A stretch of DNA of 64,000 nt from the NCBI GenBank assembly GCA_037892935.1, contig JAYXKI010000010.1, forward strand, positions 806,001 through 870,000, given 5' to 3'. The DNA is from Phlebopus portentosus. Its lineage: Eukaryota; Basidiomycota; Agaricomycetes; Boletales; Boletinellaceae. A model generated the notes under the pieces. That model did not search any database, was not told the origin of the DNA, and was given only the letters and a program-made list of their open reading frames with translations. The translations under genes were made by a program, and so were the position numbers. Within the stretch, counting starts at the first letter, position 1. Every line of letters starts with the position of its first letter. Positions 37,030 to 49,084 of this stretch are shown here, one piece after another.

Positions 37030-40000
37030 CTAGCTTTGAGAGCCCTCGACCTGGATGGTCAGTTCCTCCAGGCCTCTAATTCTATTCCGAAGGATGGTGT
37101 CTACGCGTTCCACGACACGATCGACTGGCGCATATGCTCGTTTGCTCGAAGAAAGCACAGTACTAGGGTCGGGTGATAGGTCTGATTTTTCCAGTTGGAT
37201 GTGAATGGAACCGATTAGGCTCGTGGAGTCCTTTGGCCAAAAGCGTGGTGCGGAATAGGATGCTAGACCATTGATCATTGGAAGCTATTATATTGTCTCA
37301 GCATAACGCTCATAATCAAAGGAAGATGAGATCGCACCTCTGCAAGAGCTTGCTTGATGCTCTCTTCCCGTTCTGATAAATCAAGGCAGAGGACTTTCCC
37401 ACTGTCTATTACAAGCGGGACAACACTGACGACAATGAGCACGGCGATGAATAGCGAGGCAATGGGATCGAAGCCAGTCCACCCATAAAATTGGATTAGC
37501 AATGTTGAGATAATCACGCCTACGGATCCAAGAGTATCCTGAAAAAAACATATCAAAATACGTTGAACACAGGAAGTTCATTAAGGATACTCACAGCCAT
37601 GACATGTAAGAAAACGCCTCGCATATTATGGCTATGACCTTCATGATCACCGCCATGACTGTGACTATGATCGTGCAAGTTTGGTATATGCGCTCCGTGA
37701 GAGTGATCATGGTGTTGTGCATAGTGTGCATCATGCCCGAATTGATAACTAGGTGTTAACGGAGACGTAGGAGTATTATCAGAGCCTATCGGAGAACCAA
37801 GGCCAGGAACAGGTAGGACACTTGGTGTACGCGTGTGACGCGCTGTATGTGGTACATTCGGTAGTAAGTGGCTGCCGTGGTCCGGAGGAGAACCAAACTG
37901 AGGGCTTTGTGGTATATGCAGTGACACGGAGCGGGTATGAAAACGCGTCGTAGACGGAGGGGCGGAAGACGGGACACTGAGCCCGTTCACCTGCGGAACG
38001 TGTAACTGCCCGCCCTCGTGGTGATGGGAGGAAGATAAAGCTGGTGAAGCGTGATGCATAGTGTCTCCATGACTGTGTCCGTGGTGATCGTCGTGACCGT
38101 GATGGTGTTCTCCGGTGCATAATTCTGGAGTATGAAATATTTCAGGAGAATTGCCATGTGAATGACTATGACTTTGTGTATGATCATGGTCATGGTGATC
38201 ATTTTCAGAATGCGACACGCGCAATACTGGGGAGTGAGAGTGACTGTGTCCGTGAGAACTCAACTCTCCGCCGTGCGAGTGGCCATGCGAGTGTGAATGT
38301 CCCTACAAAGAAAATGAGTTCAGTCTGCAATCAAAGAAACGCGATATGCATCGGGCATACATGATGATGACCTCCCATAGCAAACATTCCAAACAAGTTC
38401 ACCAGAAGTCCCAGAGTGCTAACCAAGAGCAGCTGACTTGTGTTCATCTCGGGTGGATCGATGCTGGTAGACGTTTCAAAGTGAGTTGTTAACGTGCTAC
38501 ATCAACAATAGTTTACTGACATGCGTTGAATAGCTTCAAAGACAATGAATATGGATATAAGGATAAGGAAGACACCATTTGCAAAACCGGACAGTGTCTC
38601 TATCCTTCCGTATCTGCGATACGCCCTGTCAACCATGGTACTTCGGTGAGAAGGAGGATGCTTACCCATAAGTGAATCGTTCGTTTGGAGGCCATGTGGC
38701 CATAACAGAAGCGAAGAGTCCCATTCCGATTGCCATGCAGTCAAATGCCATATGGATTGCTGATAAAGGGGAGGATGAACACGGAAGAGAGTAAACGAGA
38801 TGTTAAAGGGATCACCATCAGAAATAAGCCCAAGGCTGTTTGTCCAAACACCATAGAGCATTTGGACGAGCATGTATGCAAGATTGAGCACAAGAAAGTA
38901 GAAAATCTTCCTTGACTCAGGATTGACTAGGACAGTCTTTAGGTACGCCTTAGCCAAACGAATCGTCGGTGTTCGAGGCGGACCAGTAAAAGAGTGCTTG
39001 TCGTCCGGTGCAGATCCTTTTGATCGTTCATTGATTCAGTGTATCATCTTCCATCATTCAGAAAGACTTACCATAGAAAAGCAAGGCGCCGACAAAACAG
39101 TCCGTCAAGGAAGGCATGTGCGAGAATGCCAAAGGCCCAAGGATTAACGCCGCTATTGCCGTGCTCGTATATGACATCGAGAAGTGCTTGGTTGGTAATG
39201 AAACAGCACGAACACGTTCTCGAGTGTCCGGCACTAGATACAGGATACAATAGGAGAGCACAGGCAAAACGGCGAGTGAAAGCAGTGGCGGAGCAGGCGT
39301 ATCTGGCGAGTGATACTTGAAGGGCTGAGCAACTTACTGATCGTGACATCAAATGCAAACACACACCACTAGACTCTTAAAGACGTAGAATGGAAGAGCA
39401 ATAACCGTTGCTCCTAGTATACAGGCCATGCTTACAGCCTTTAATCCCAAAGACGGGACAAGGACACCTTGTATCTGCTCGAGGCTAACCGTAGAAAGAC
39501 CGTACAGCACGATGACCACGTAGCCTGGGATGACCCCTTTGATATTTGACAGCGTAAAACGCATGTCTGAAAGAAAAGACAACAGGAATGCAGCTATAAC
39601 TGCAGCAGTTTTGCGCACCTGTGACTAAGCTTAAATCATCGAAATAGCAACGTAGTTTATGAATATGCAACTTACAGAATCGCGTTGTATGATTGCATCA
39701 ATCCAGAAAGAAGCGAAATGAGTGAACAATACGACTCTATCATAAAGAATCAGCCGGATACAGCTAAATTTAAGAAAACGAGTACCTTATTGCAGATATT
39801 CTATATAGGGCTGTGAGCAGACAGGCTTGCTGAACGAAAAGCATCAAGGATGCTATTCCGAGGACGGACCACTGCTCGGATTCAGTAAGTTTTCAACACT
39901 AACAATTCCAGCGCTCACCTCAATCTTGGCATTCGATCTCCTGCTAAACTCCTGTGTCATCGCTTCGCATGCCAAAACAGCAAGTCCACCAAATGCAAGG

Positions 40001-40263
40001 ACTCGAATGAGGACCCAGAAGACACCGAGATGTAATTCATCCGCCAACAACCAATCCTTTCCAGCGTCGAGGGAGGCCACGAGGAGGACATCTGATAAGA
40101 CCAGACGTGATAATAGGGGGATAGGAAGGCTGCAATTAGAAGGAGTGAGAAAACGCATGGTCAAAACGGTGTTGCTAAATTGGAGCCAGACTTACGACGC
40201 GGAAGATATGCGGGAGGGGTTGAGCGCGATTTTCGAACGAGTCTTTGAGTTCGGTGCTGGCAT
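37030..40263 (-). CDS. msc2: Msc2/ZnT5-type cation diffusion facilitator zinc transporter
   Basis: Zinc transporter of the early secretory pathway (family knowledge: Msc2 pairs with Zrg17 in the ER). Start ATG 40263 (MPAPNSKTRSKIALNPSR). The N-terminal half has several hydrophobic segments, e.g. WLLADELHLGVFWVLIRVLA and YVVIVLYGLSTVSLEQIQG, as in Msc2/ZnT5 and unlike short CDF proteins. The CDF core follows: YMLVQMLYGVWTNSLGLISD, DAIHMAFDCMAIGMGLF with the zinc motif H-x3-D, RYGRIETLSGFANGVFLIL, a very long His-rich loop (37650-38300; many HGHSHSH units), then RGVFLHVMADTLGSVGVI with the second H-x3-D. Ends at TAG 37030-37032 after IQVEGSQS. About ten exons. Confidence 0.9.
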
Positions 40264-40790
40264 TTTCTGTGATCTATGAAGTTAGCAAAGTAAAGATAGC
40301 ATTTCCTGCACTTTTGAGCCGCTTCGGAGTAATAGATAGAGTGTGATCGACGACAAGGACGGTTAGGAAACGCGTGCCAAGTTAAGAAACGCGATCGTCG
40401 ATCGTCCAAATCTGAGGATTCTCGGATCGATCTTGGATCGACGCGATGCGGCCGACTCTGACTTCGAAGGTGGCGTATTCTGGTTTGCATTCTCCCCTTA
40501 AGAACCTACGTTCCCCCATGATTCAGAGTATGACGAATCAGCATCAATACTACATATCACAGATAGGCCGTAAATAATTTCCACATATCTTCATCGAGAG
40601 CTAACTTCCTTCACCCCCTCCCAAGAAAGTTCAAAGCCGGATGATATTGCGGGACGAAAGCGTACGTGGTAATACATCAATTTATCTAACAGCCCAAAGC
40701 GATCTTCACTAAAGTTCATAAAACAGAATAAAATACAGCGCAGAACCTGGGACCATCAAGAAATACGAATGCACACATTCAAAGTCCTTG
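40264..40790. other. Intergenic, no gene seen
   Basis: 527 bp. Left part must be the promoter of the zinc transporter, right part the 3' UTR of transcription factor A. Contains GATCG-rich sequence around 40388-40445. No conserved frame. Confidence 0.4.
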
Positions 40791-43700
40791 TCAACCATTC
40801 GTGTACTGCGCCTCCCAATTGTTCCAGGCACTGTTGATATCAACATCCTGCGGAGAGATCATCTCCTGGCTACTTGGTCCGTATGCTTGTTGTGCATACA
40901 TGTTTTGCAGACCGGTCATGTCGTAGTAGCCACCCATTCCGAACTGATCTGGGTTGATGATGCCTGGGTTGTAAGCACCGCCCATCATTCCCTCCATGCC
41001 CTCCATAGCAAGACCTGGTCCAACTTGCGCACCATTCCCAAAACTACTTCCTTGTGCCATACCGATTGGAGAGTACGCCGACAGCGATGGATCGTTCTGC
41101 CACTGCGCCTGGGCCTGAGCATGCATTTGGGTCTGCAAATGAGTATGTGTCTGCGAATGAGCAAGCAGCTGTTCAGGCGGTAGATTCACAGGTCCGAAAA
41201 GAGCCATCTCAGGGGAGTGGCTATAATTGGAGATTGGGCTTGGCTCCATAGGCGAGACAAAATGTTGATGGTGTTGCAGCTGATTAGGATTACCATAGAA
41301 CGAGGTCTGGAGCTGCGACGGTCCGACGGGGGAAGTAGGTGATGCTGGCGTCTGTGGTGGAGGCGAGTTATAAGTAGCTGCAGGGCTTGATGCAGGAGAG
41401 CGTGAGCCACGTGCAGAAGAGGGTGATTGAGGTTTTTTGGCTACAAGACGCGTCTTCCCGCCGAGAGTTGCAAGCTCATCTTCGTTCTTTGGGACCACTT
41501 CCTGAGATGGCTCGCGCTTCGGAATATTGGTAACTTCTCTGGTATGATTTTGATACTCGTCCATTGCAGCGTGCGCTCGGTCCCTCAATTTCTTCAAAAC
41601 GGGCTGAGGAATACGTTAGTACTAATCTTTAAGTCGGATATGGGATAACAACATACAGAACTCTCTCCACGCGAGCCTTCTCCCCAAGTTGCGAGAATAA
41701 ATCATATGCTTGATCCAGGTCTCTTAAAGCAGACTTTGCCAAAGCCATTCCTGGACATTTCGTCGGTATAGACCCTAATACGATCTAGATACGACTGCGT
41801 CAGAAAGACTGTCCAGGTCTGGTTGAGGCCGTAAAGCAACTTACGGCACATGAGAAAACGTGCGTAAACAAAAACCAGTTCCTCTCTGTCAGGTGACGAT
41901 ACTGCATCCATAGGTTCTTGACCAGCTTGACGAAGAACGACGCGCTCTCGTGTGCTCGTAAAACCGAATGCCCATATCTCCCACTTAACGGATCGATGGG
42001 ATTGTCGCTCATAGCCTTTGCGAAGAAGCCTCGATGCATGTAGAGCAGTGCTGAAATGCATCAATGTCACTGCTTCTGCTATAAATGGGAACAACACCCG
42101 GGGCACTCACTAACTTCCTTGATTGCAAGGATGATATGCCGTTGCATTGTCAAAGACATCGATGGCTGCTTTCCTCCTATCGTGTACATCGATGCACCTC
42201 CGAATCCGGGTACCTGCAATGAAGGAGGAATGTAATAAGAGCGGACACGCTTATCGAGTTCTGTGACGGTAGCGTAAGATGGTGTTCGAGCACCAAACAC
42301 CTGATCATGCACGACGCTGAGGCACTCCGACGAGAATCGGTGTTTCCAGGCGTCGACTGCATTCAAAATTTTGTTCGTCAGATGCAAAAATGGTGAACAG
42401 AGCTGCAACTGCACTGACAGGACATTTCGATATTTCCAGCTATATCTTTTGTAGTTTCATGAGCCATTTTGCAGTCGATGTGCGCCATAGCAAGCGAAGG
42501 GGGACGTCCATACGTCAGACTCTGCGAAAATCTGTCACTTGACGCTTGAAGAGCTTTCCAAAAGGCTTATACCTGCCAAGAATCATACACGTAAATCTCC
42601 CAAAACAATTCACGACGCAACTTCGTCTCCTCCGGGGAGAGCTTCCATCGAGTGCTATCACGGTCTATTCATTCTCAGTAATGCTTCTGATTTCATTTCG
42701 TTCACTTCTGATGGACTTACGGAGACCAATCTGAAATTTAAAGATATATCAGCAAATAATGAAATGCATAAGGGTTGCGGACGCACGCTTTGAGCTAGCT
42801 TGATTACAGTGCCCATTAGCGTCCATCTTTGCGAATCAACATCGTTCAGAAACATGTAGTGGCACATGATTAGCTATCATGTCATCATCAGTATGTGAGG
42901 AAAAGTTATAAAAGCAGCGAGTCTCACCAGCGCCTGAATTGCCGGTACGCTCGGATCTTCCAGTATCGTGTCAAGGCTGAGTGCCGCCTTCGAAAGCTGA
43001 AAGTACCGCACTGCTGCCGGATCATGCGAAGACCTTTTCAGGTCGACGAGGATTCCGACAGCGAGGACGATGTACAGGAGCGCGAGGCGGTGGCTCTCAA
43101 ACGAGCCTGAGTCGCGGTCTGTTTCCGTATCGACCGGCGATTCAGCAGTCGCGTACGGATACACACGGGCGAATATTAACTGATCAAATTGATCCTTTAA
43201 GATTGGATGATACATCCAAGCAGCATTAGCGAAATAAATGTCTGTGAGCTCTCGAGCAGTAGGTGCATCTGGCAGTGCAGCAAGGAGCGTTGAACGGAGG
43301 TCATCGGCAGCTGCCTGACTTAGTGACGGCGAAAAAGGAAAGGCGTGACTGAGCCATGCCATGTCCACGGGTAGCGCAATCTCGTGAGGCTCTTCGCCTT
43401 CTGAATCGTCACTCTCTTCGTTCTGGGAATATCATTTCATTTATTTGAAGATGTAAAGTAATTAGTCAGATTCAAGGCAAGTCGCTTCAGGGTCGAGAAG
43501 CAGGATGCACACCTTGAGAAGGTACTGGAAGAAGGAACTTGTTATTCTCTTTTCGATCGGAGAAAGTGCAAAAATATAGACTGACCCAAGCGTTGGCGGT
43601 GGTGCCGAAGAAATTTGCTTTACCGCTAGGGGAGATTGACCTTGAAGCTCCATGTTAGAACTATGTTGTTACTGCCACACATAGCATTAAAATCAATAAT

Positions 43701-44547
43701 TTACAGAGATCCGACCGCGTCGATAGCATCTTCCTCATCTTGAAGTTTTGGAGGGTTGGCAATGACTTCTCTTTCTAATGGGTTCTTGATTCTCAATAGT
43801 TCATCACTCAAGAGCGGGTGTCTATCAGCGTGAGTTGCTCTGTGTGCTACGGCAAGGGCGTCTTCAAGCGCCCTGACGCGCTGACAGAGCTCGGAAATTT
43901 TCTCGTGCAGGGCTTCTGTATTTGCAAGAACAAATCTGCAGAACAAATGGAGCAATATGAGCCCTGCCAGCCGGCACAGCAAGCAATAAACAGTTCCCAC
44001 CTGTTTCCTTTCCCTGTTGTCAGAGAGCCTAAAAGAGGATGAGATAACACTCCGGTGAGTGCGGAGTCGTACGGTCTATAAGAACCGGGAAAGAACGACG
44101 GGAATAAGCGCACCCTCTGGACATATTTGACTACAGCCTCGCTTGATGCAGGCGCCTGACCAGATCGACAAACATTAGTTAGAATTGAACGTGTTTCTTG
44201 ATGGAGATCATAAAATGAAGAGGAATGGCCACGCACTGCACGGGAATTTTCTGTTCTCCATACATCAGCCATCACCGGGCCAAAGTATGTCAATCTTTCT
44301 GTGTGATTGTGCTCATGGATAGACTTGTGCGCACCTATCGCAGCGCAGCTTTAGCCTGGAGAGGTGGATTGTACGTGTTAGTCAACCGGCCAAGATCGCG
44401 GAGCAGAGATTTCGGTCAATACAAAGCCGAGGTGCCTGGTCGCTAGTAAGCTGTGTCGTACCTTCTGCATTCAGCGCAAGAGAGCGCTGTGCTCCTCTTC
44501 TTATTTCTTGCCACTGAACCTACGGCCTCGTCATCGTAGGGCCCCAT
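40791..44547 (-). CDS. Zn2Cys6 transcription factor A (fungal_trans domain)
   Basis: Nuclear transcriptional regulator. Start ATG 44547 (MGPYDDEAVGSVARNKK). Reading exons in phase gives the zinc cluster: ALSCAECRR|LKLRCDR|KFPCSA|CIKRGCSQICPEG, interrupted by three introns. Then SLTTGKGNR, the coiled coil EALHEKISELCQRVRALEDA, HPLLSDELLRIKNPLERE and the fungal_trans domain: HRLALLYIVLAVGILVDLKR, ELFWEIYVYDSWQSLTYGRP, WKHRFSSECLSVVHDQVFGA, LLYMHRGFFAKAMSDNPIDP. Low-complexity Gln/Pro/Met C-terminus ending NNWEAQYTNG; stop at 40791. Paralog of transcription factor B (53.2-57.6 kb), pointing away from it. Contains a 10-nt microexon. Target genes unknown. Confidence 0.88.
42721..42730 (-). other. 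10-nt microexon of transcription factor A
   Basis: ATTGGTCTCC lies between TTTCAG and GTAAGT on the minus strand. It joins KLAQS to RDSTRWKLSPEE as IGL-H. The paralog has a microexon of the same length at the same place (55561-55570). Confidence 0.8.
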
Positions 44548-45242
44548 GGACGTTGTCGTGGACCACGCTCAAAAAGGTGAAACGCTTCCAGCAATGCTGA
44601 CGAAAGAAGCCGAGAGGGCGAGGTCGCCTGTGGAAGCTGGACGTTTGTGATTGCCGAGTCTTCGAAAAGATAAGATCAACCAATGGTTGCTTCGTTGTGT
44701 TGAGTGTTACTGACGTGGTCGTCGTGCGCGATGAAGATGGACGAAGCACGAGAGGAGACGCGAGTGGCTAATGGTCAGGCTACTCAAGGTGTTCCGAATC
44801 GATTAGGCGTCTAGGCTCGTCTGAAAGCGGCGTCGACGCTCCTTCCCCTTTACTTGCCAGGAGCGGATTATATTCCAGAAATGACAACTAATCTCGCTGG
44901 CTGAGAAGCTGTTCACTAATACAGGTTCCTATAAGGCGTCCTCTGCTTTTGTCCTGTCTTTCTCATCGCCCTGCGGTGTGTCATCCTCCTTGACTGCTTG
45001 CTCATTCGGTCATATGACATAAATTATAAAAATCTATAAAAAATTGAGCATTTGTGTGAGTAAGTTCTACAAAATAAGGAAAGAAACAGTCACGTGGTTC
45101 GAAGAGAAGCAATGTTGAACTTCTCAAGAAGCGCTTCCCATCAAGAAGACACGCTATTTCGGGGCAAATACTGATCAGATCATGTATGTAATGGATTACT
45201 AAGTGCATACAAAATGTTTACATTCAGTTATGGTTTCTACAG
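44548..45242. promoter_or_regulatory. Divergent intergenic region, factor A / transposase-like gene
   Basis: 695 bp between divergent start codons. The sequence just left of 45243 (TTCTACAG before ATG) looks like a splice acceptor, so the transposase-like gene may have an undetected 5' exon here. No terminal inverted repeat was recognised. Confidence 0.35.
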
Positions 45243-48200
45243 ATGGTGTTGCAAAAGAAACTCGAGAAAAGGCAACATTTGGCCCAACATGCCCGGACTA
45301 TCAGGCTCTCGAACCTACAGGCTGAGAAGGAAAACAAGCCTGAAACACTGACAAGATCAGCCTCTGCAGAAATAAGGAGGTTAACTGATGAGCTTGGGAA
45401 GAAAGAAGAAGAACTCACGAACGTCCTTCGAAAGAGCATCAAGCAAGCAAACTACATCGACAACTTGGAAGCGGAGGTTGGGAGTCTGAAGATGGAGAAT
45501 TTGTCATTAAAGGATGAGCTTGCGGACTCTCAGAAGGCACTTACCTTGATCACAAACCAGCTGCAAAAAGTGCAAAATCGGAACACTACCTCACTCAAGT
45601 ACCTTCGACGCCATCGCTTCATGATGAATCGATCAAGCCAGTCGATTTTGGCTCTGAAAAAGAGAACCAGAGAGTTAGAATGCCAGGTTCAGGAAAAGAA
45701 ACCAGAATTTATGGACATACAGTCGAAGAATCATGCTCTGGCTGCGCAACTCAGTTCCTGCTCAGGCCTGCTTGCACGTACAGCTAGCGAACTTTCAGAG
45801 CACAAATTCGAGCGAATTGTTGCCAACGCACGACGAGAGGACCTGGAGAAGGATTTCAGGACCCTGCAGGAGACGTCTCAGCAAAGAAATATGGGCTATA
45901 GGAAGAAGATCGAGGACTTATGGAAACGACTGCTAAAAAAGCAGAAAAAACACAATGCCGCTCGAATGCAGCTCGTACGTGCTAAGAAGCAGCTATGTCA
46001 GCTCAATTCATTCCGGAAGAACGCAATGCAAACGGTTCGAAATACTTACAAAGGCCATTATAGTGGCCGTCTTCGGTCACTGATTCGTCGCATTTGCGGA
46101 CATGGCGTTTCTATGGGCAAGTGTGGGTCTGTCGTCTCAGAATTTGTGAAATATCACTGTGATTCTTTGAGAATCAGCTCGTCGAAAGCAAAGATTCGAA
46201 TACCAAGCGCACGCACCATTTCTAGAATCATTGGAGAAGCGAATATTGCCTCGAAACTCCAGCTTGGTTGGGATTTGAAACGAACAAGAGGTTCGTTCGT
46301 AATGTTGAAGAGCTTCTGAAAAAATGACTTACATTCCTGTTAGGCTTCACTACTGGAGGCGATGGAACTACAAACAAGAGTCAGAATTTCGATTCGCTTC
46401 ACTTCAATGTTCAGGTTCCGAAGGACAACTCACCTTCGTCTGCTTTGGAATCCTCGACTGTTCGGATGGTTCGCTTTGCAGAAGTACGGCTAGAAGGGAA
46501 TCACCGAGCTGAGACCCAGATGAAGGGCGATGTCAAGGTTCTGGAGAGCGTGATTGAACTGTTCAATCAGAGTTTATTAGTGTCAAAAGACAGTAAGACT
46601 ATACTCAGCTAGGATCTATGCATAGGTGCTAACTCGAGTCTTAGCAGGACATGAAAGCGATCCTCTGAGCATCCAGAATGTTGCCTTGAAGTATCATGGC
46701 TCGCATGGAGATCACGCTGAAGATCAGAAAGCAAAGCATCGATTACTTGCCAAATGGAAGGAGGAGATGACTTACTTGGCACTCGGAACACGCCGCTTTT
46801 TTTCCCTGGCTGATGAGGAAAGGGATACGTTTGTTTCAGAAGAGAAGAAGAAAATGATCGAAAAACTGGGAGGCGAATCAGCCTGGAATTCACTAAGCGC
46901 CCAAGATCAACAAAAAATGAACTTATCTCTTATGAACGAGCTTGTCGAGAAGCTTTCGAGCGAGGCATTGCAAGAGCTTCCAGAGCATGAAAGGTGCATA
47001 ATGCACCTTTTTGTATGGGCCGGTTGCGGAATGCACAAAGAACTGAATTCTGTGAAAGGAGGCGATTCAGCGATGCGAGAAGAATGGAAAAAACACGAGA
47101 TCTCACCTTGTTTACTCGCTAATAAGGACAATGCGGCGGTGTTGGAGCTTGCTGGAGAAGAAAACAACGAGCTGGATGACGAACGAGAGGTGACCGCAGC
47201 TGAGAAGCGTGCCGCCGAAATCTCGAAGGCTGGTGGCGTGAAGTTCGGATCTTTGATGGGACTGCTCTTGAATAACAAGGATGACAAGAAAGGTGAGACT
47301 ATACTCAGCTAGGATCTATTGTATTGGTACTTACTCGAGTCTCGCATGTTACACATGCAGGCTGGCACCATATTTTCCGAGATTGGGCCGAAAAAAACCT
47401 GGGCAGGACGTTCACTTTTCCGGATACATCCAATACACGTTATTCATCATACCTTGATGCGGCTGCTGAGATTCTTGCACATCTCGATGCGTATCTCGCG
47501 TTTATGGATTCAATTCGCTATTCTAAAGCCAAACCAACATTCAGCCATCTTGAAGAAAACGTTTATAAGGGACTGCAGGATCCACCGACACTCACCGAAC
47601 TGGCTTGCCTGGCATTGTACCGTGAGGCTATTTCATTGGACTATATCTCTTCAATTCGCGGCAATTCTCTTGAAGAAGTGAATGCCCTCGATCTCGGACC
47701 ACGACTGGAGAAAGTCAGTCTATACTCAGCTAGGATCTATTGTATAGGTGCTTACCCGAGTCTCCTATGTTTACACAGGTGAAGCGGCACTTGCAGAAAT
47801 TGCTCGAAGCGCCGGAGATCATTCTCTCATCACAGGCTCAGCCTGAGCAGGCTACCCTGGACGGAAATAAGGCCTGGAACCGCCCTGACACAATCAAAGC
47901 TATTCAAAACCTTATTACCGAGAGTAGACTACCAAAGCTGGAGGCCCTCTTCAGAGCCTTCTTGTCTGGTGCACTGACAACATGGGAGAGGTTTTCTTCA
48001 GAATTTAACGACGATGGATTAATTTCGACGCTTACCGAAACAGAAAAGGAATTGGCATGGATGCCAGCGACAAACGATGCGAATGAGGGTGCACTGGGCT
48101 CTTACAGGACTTTCCACAAGAAAAATCCGAATGGATCTTTAAAGCTATTCAATTCACTTTTCAGATATCGACGCAATAACACAGAAGATTTCATCGAAAA

Positions 48201-48582
48201 CGTACTCACTGGGGAAGAAAATGAGAGATTTTTACGAATGCAGGCCCGCGCTGAGGATTCGATGGGGCTGGAGAGGAAACGGAGACGTGAAGTTACTAAT
48301 GAGAGGGATCAGGAACGCGCCGCCAAAAAATTAAGATGCGACTTACACGCACAGAGGAAGAAGGAACGAGAGGCACGCATAGATGCAGTGCCTCTCGTTT
48401 TGGATGGCCCGGCCGTGGAGGAAATGACTGTTGCTCAGATGAGGGATCAGTTATCGAAGTTCAAAAACATATACGGAAATGACGTACCGATCGAGAAGAA
48501 CATGACGAAGAAAGCCGATAAGCAAGCCATTTTACTTGCTTTGATCGACATTAGCACGCTATATAATACGATGTTGGAATGA
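45243..48582 (+). CDS. Large transposase-like protein (DDE/CxxH type), unassigned family
   Basis: Five exons join exactly in phase to 1032 aa: 45243-46290, 46344-46592, 46648-47292, 47361-47713, 47779-48582. Residues 1-280 are a long coiled coil (RRLTDELGKKEEELTNVLRK and on). The rest looks like an RNase H-fold transposase: TGGDGTTNKSQNF (about 355, first acid), GSHGDHAEDQKAKHRLLAKW (about 455, second acid), AGCGMHKELNSVKGG (CxxH motif, about 560), SNTRYSSYLDAAAEIL, and MPATNDANEGALGSYR (about 868, possible last Glu). The acids and CxxH are seen; the catalytic role is inferred. The C-terminus is Lys/Arg-rich with a SAP-like helix. The frame is intact, so it may be active or domesticated. Introns 2, 3 and 4 are near-copies of each other. 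Not a KDZ or Tnp2 protein by motif. Confidence 0.7.
46593..46647 (+). repeat. Introner-like intron copy A (55 nt)
   Basis: Intron 2 of the transposase-like gene. It starts GTAAGACTATACTCAGCTAG and continues GATCTATGCATAGG, then GCTAACTCGAGTCT and TTAGCAG. Its core is almost the same as introns 3 and 4. It carries a 7-bp inverted repeat, TAAGACT at the left and AGTCTTA at the right. Confidence 0.85.
47293..47360 (+). repeat. Introner-like intron copy B (68 nt)
   Basis: Intron 3 of the same gene: GTGAGACTATACTCAGCTAG, GATCTATTGTATTGG, CTTACTCGAGTCTC, then GCATGTTACACATGCAG. The end arms pair as GAGACT with AGTCTC. Compared with copy A, both arms changed together (A to G left, T to C right). 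Confidence 0.85.
47714..47778 (+). repeat. Introner-like intron copy C (65 nt)
   Basis: Intron 4 of the same gene: GTCAGTCTATACTCAGCTAG, GATCTATTGTATAGG, CTTACCCGAGTCTC, then CTATGTTTACACAG. Shares over 40 nearly identical positions with copies A and B. CTATAC near the left pairs with GTATAG inside. Confidence 0.85.
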
Positions 48583-49084
48583 AGTGGCGGGTTCTTTCCT
48601 TATGTCATGCACTTGATATCTGCTATCGCCTACGGGATCAATATTCCTTCGGCATTTTCCTTTCACGCGTCACGACGCGTCGCGTTGTCGGAGTTTAGAA
48701 TTATCCTTGCTTTCTGCTACTCACTCGGGGTTTGGTCTGACTATGTGTGTCTCTGAAAGCAGTATGATATTCAATTCCTGTACTGGTTCTCAGCACTTAT
48801 GTAGGTCTCGAAATGCCGTGCTTCGTTGCGGTTCAGTCTGGTCGGTCGGTGAGACCAACCATCCGACTCTGGGCTGGCATTACATATAAAAATTTGTACT
48901 CAGCCCAGAACTCTACCTCAGTCTGCTCTTGCATCTTCCATCAGGTCCTGGCGATCTACGTTCCTATCCACACATTCAATCGCACACTCTACCGGCAGCG
49001 CCGTCTATTCTAACGTTCTCTCTGCACACTTGAATTACTTGCTATTTTTATTTTTCAACTTCCGTCTAGAACTGTTAACCCGAA
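48583..49084. other. Intergenic region before the His-rich secreted gene
   Basis: 502 bp. Contains a close pair of ACGCGT (about 48665-48680) and a pyrimidine-rich leader before 49085. Promoter of the secreted-protein gene; no coding seen. Confidence 0.4.
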
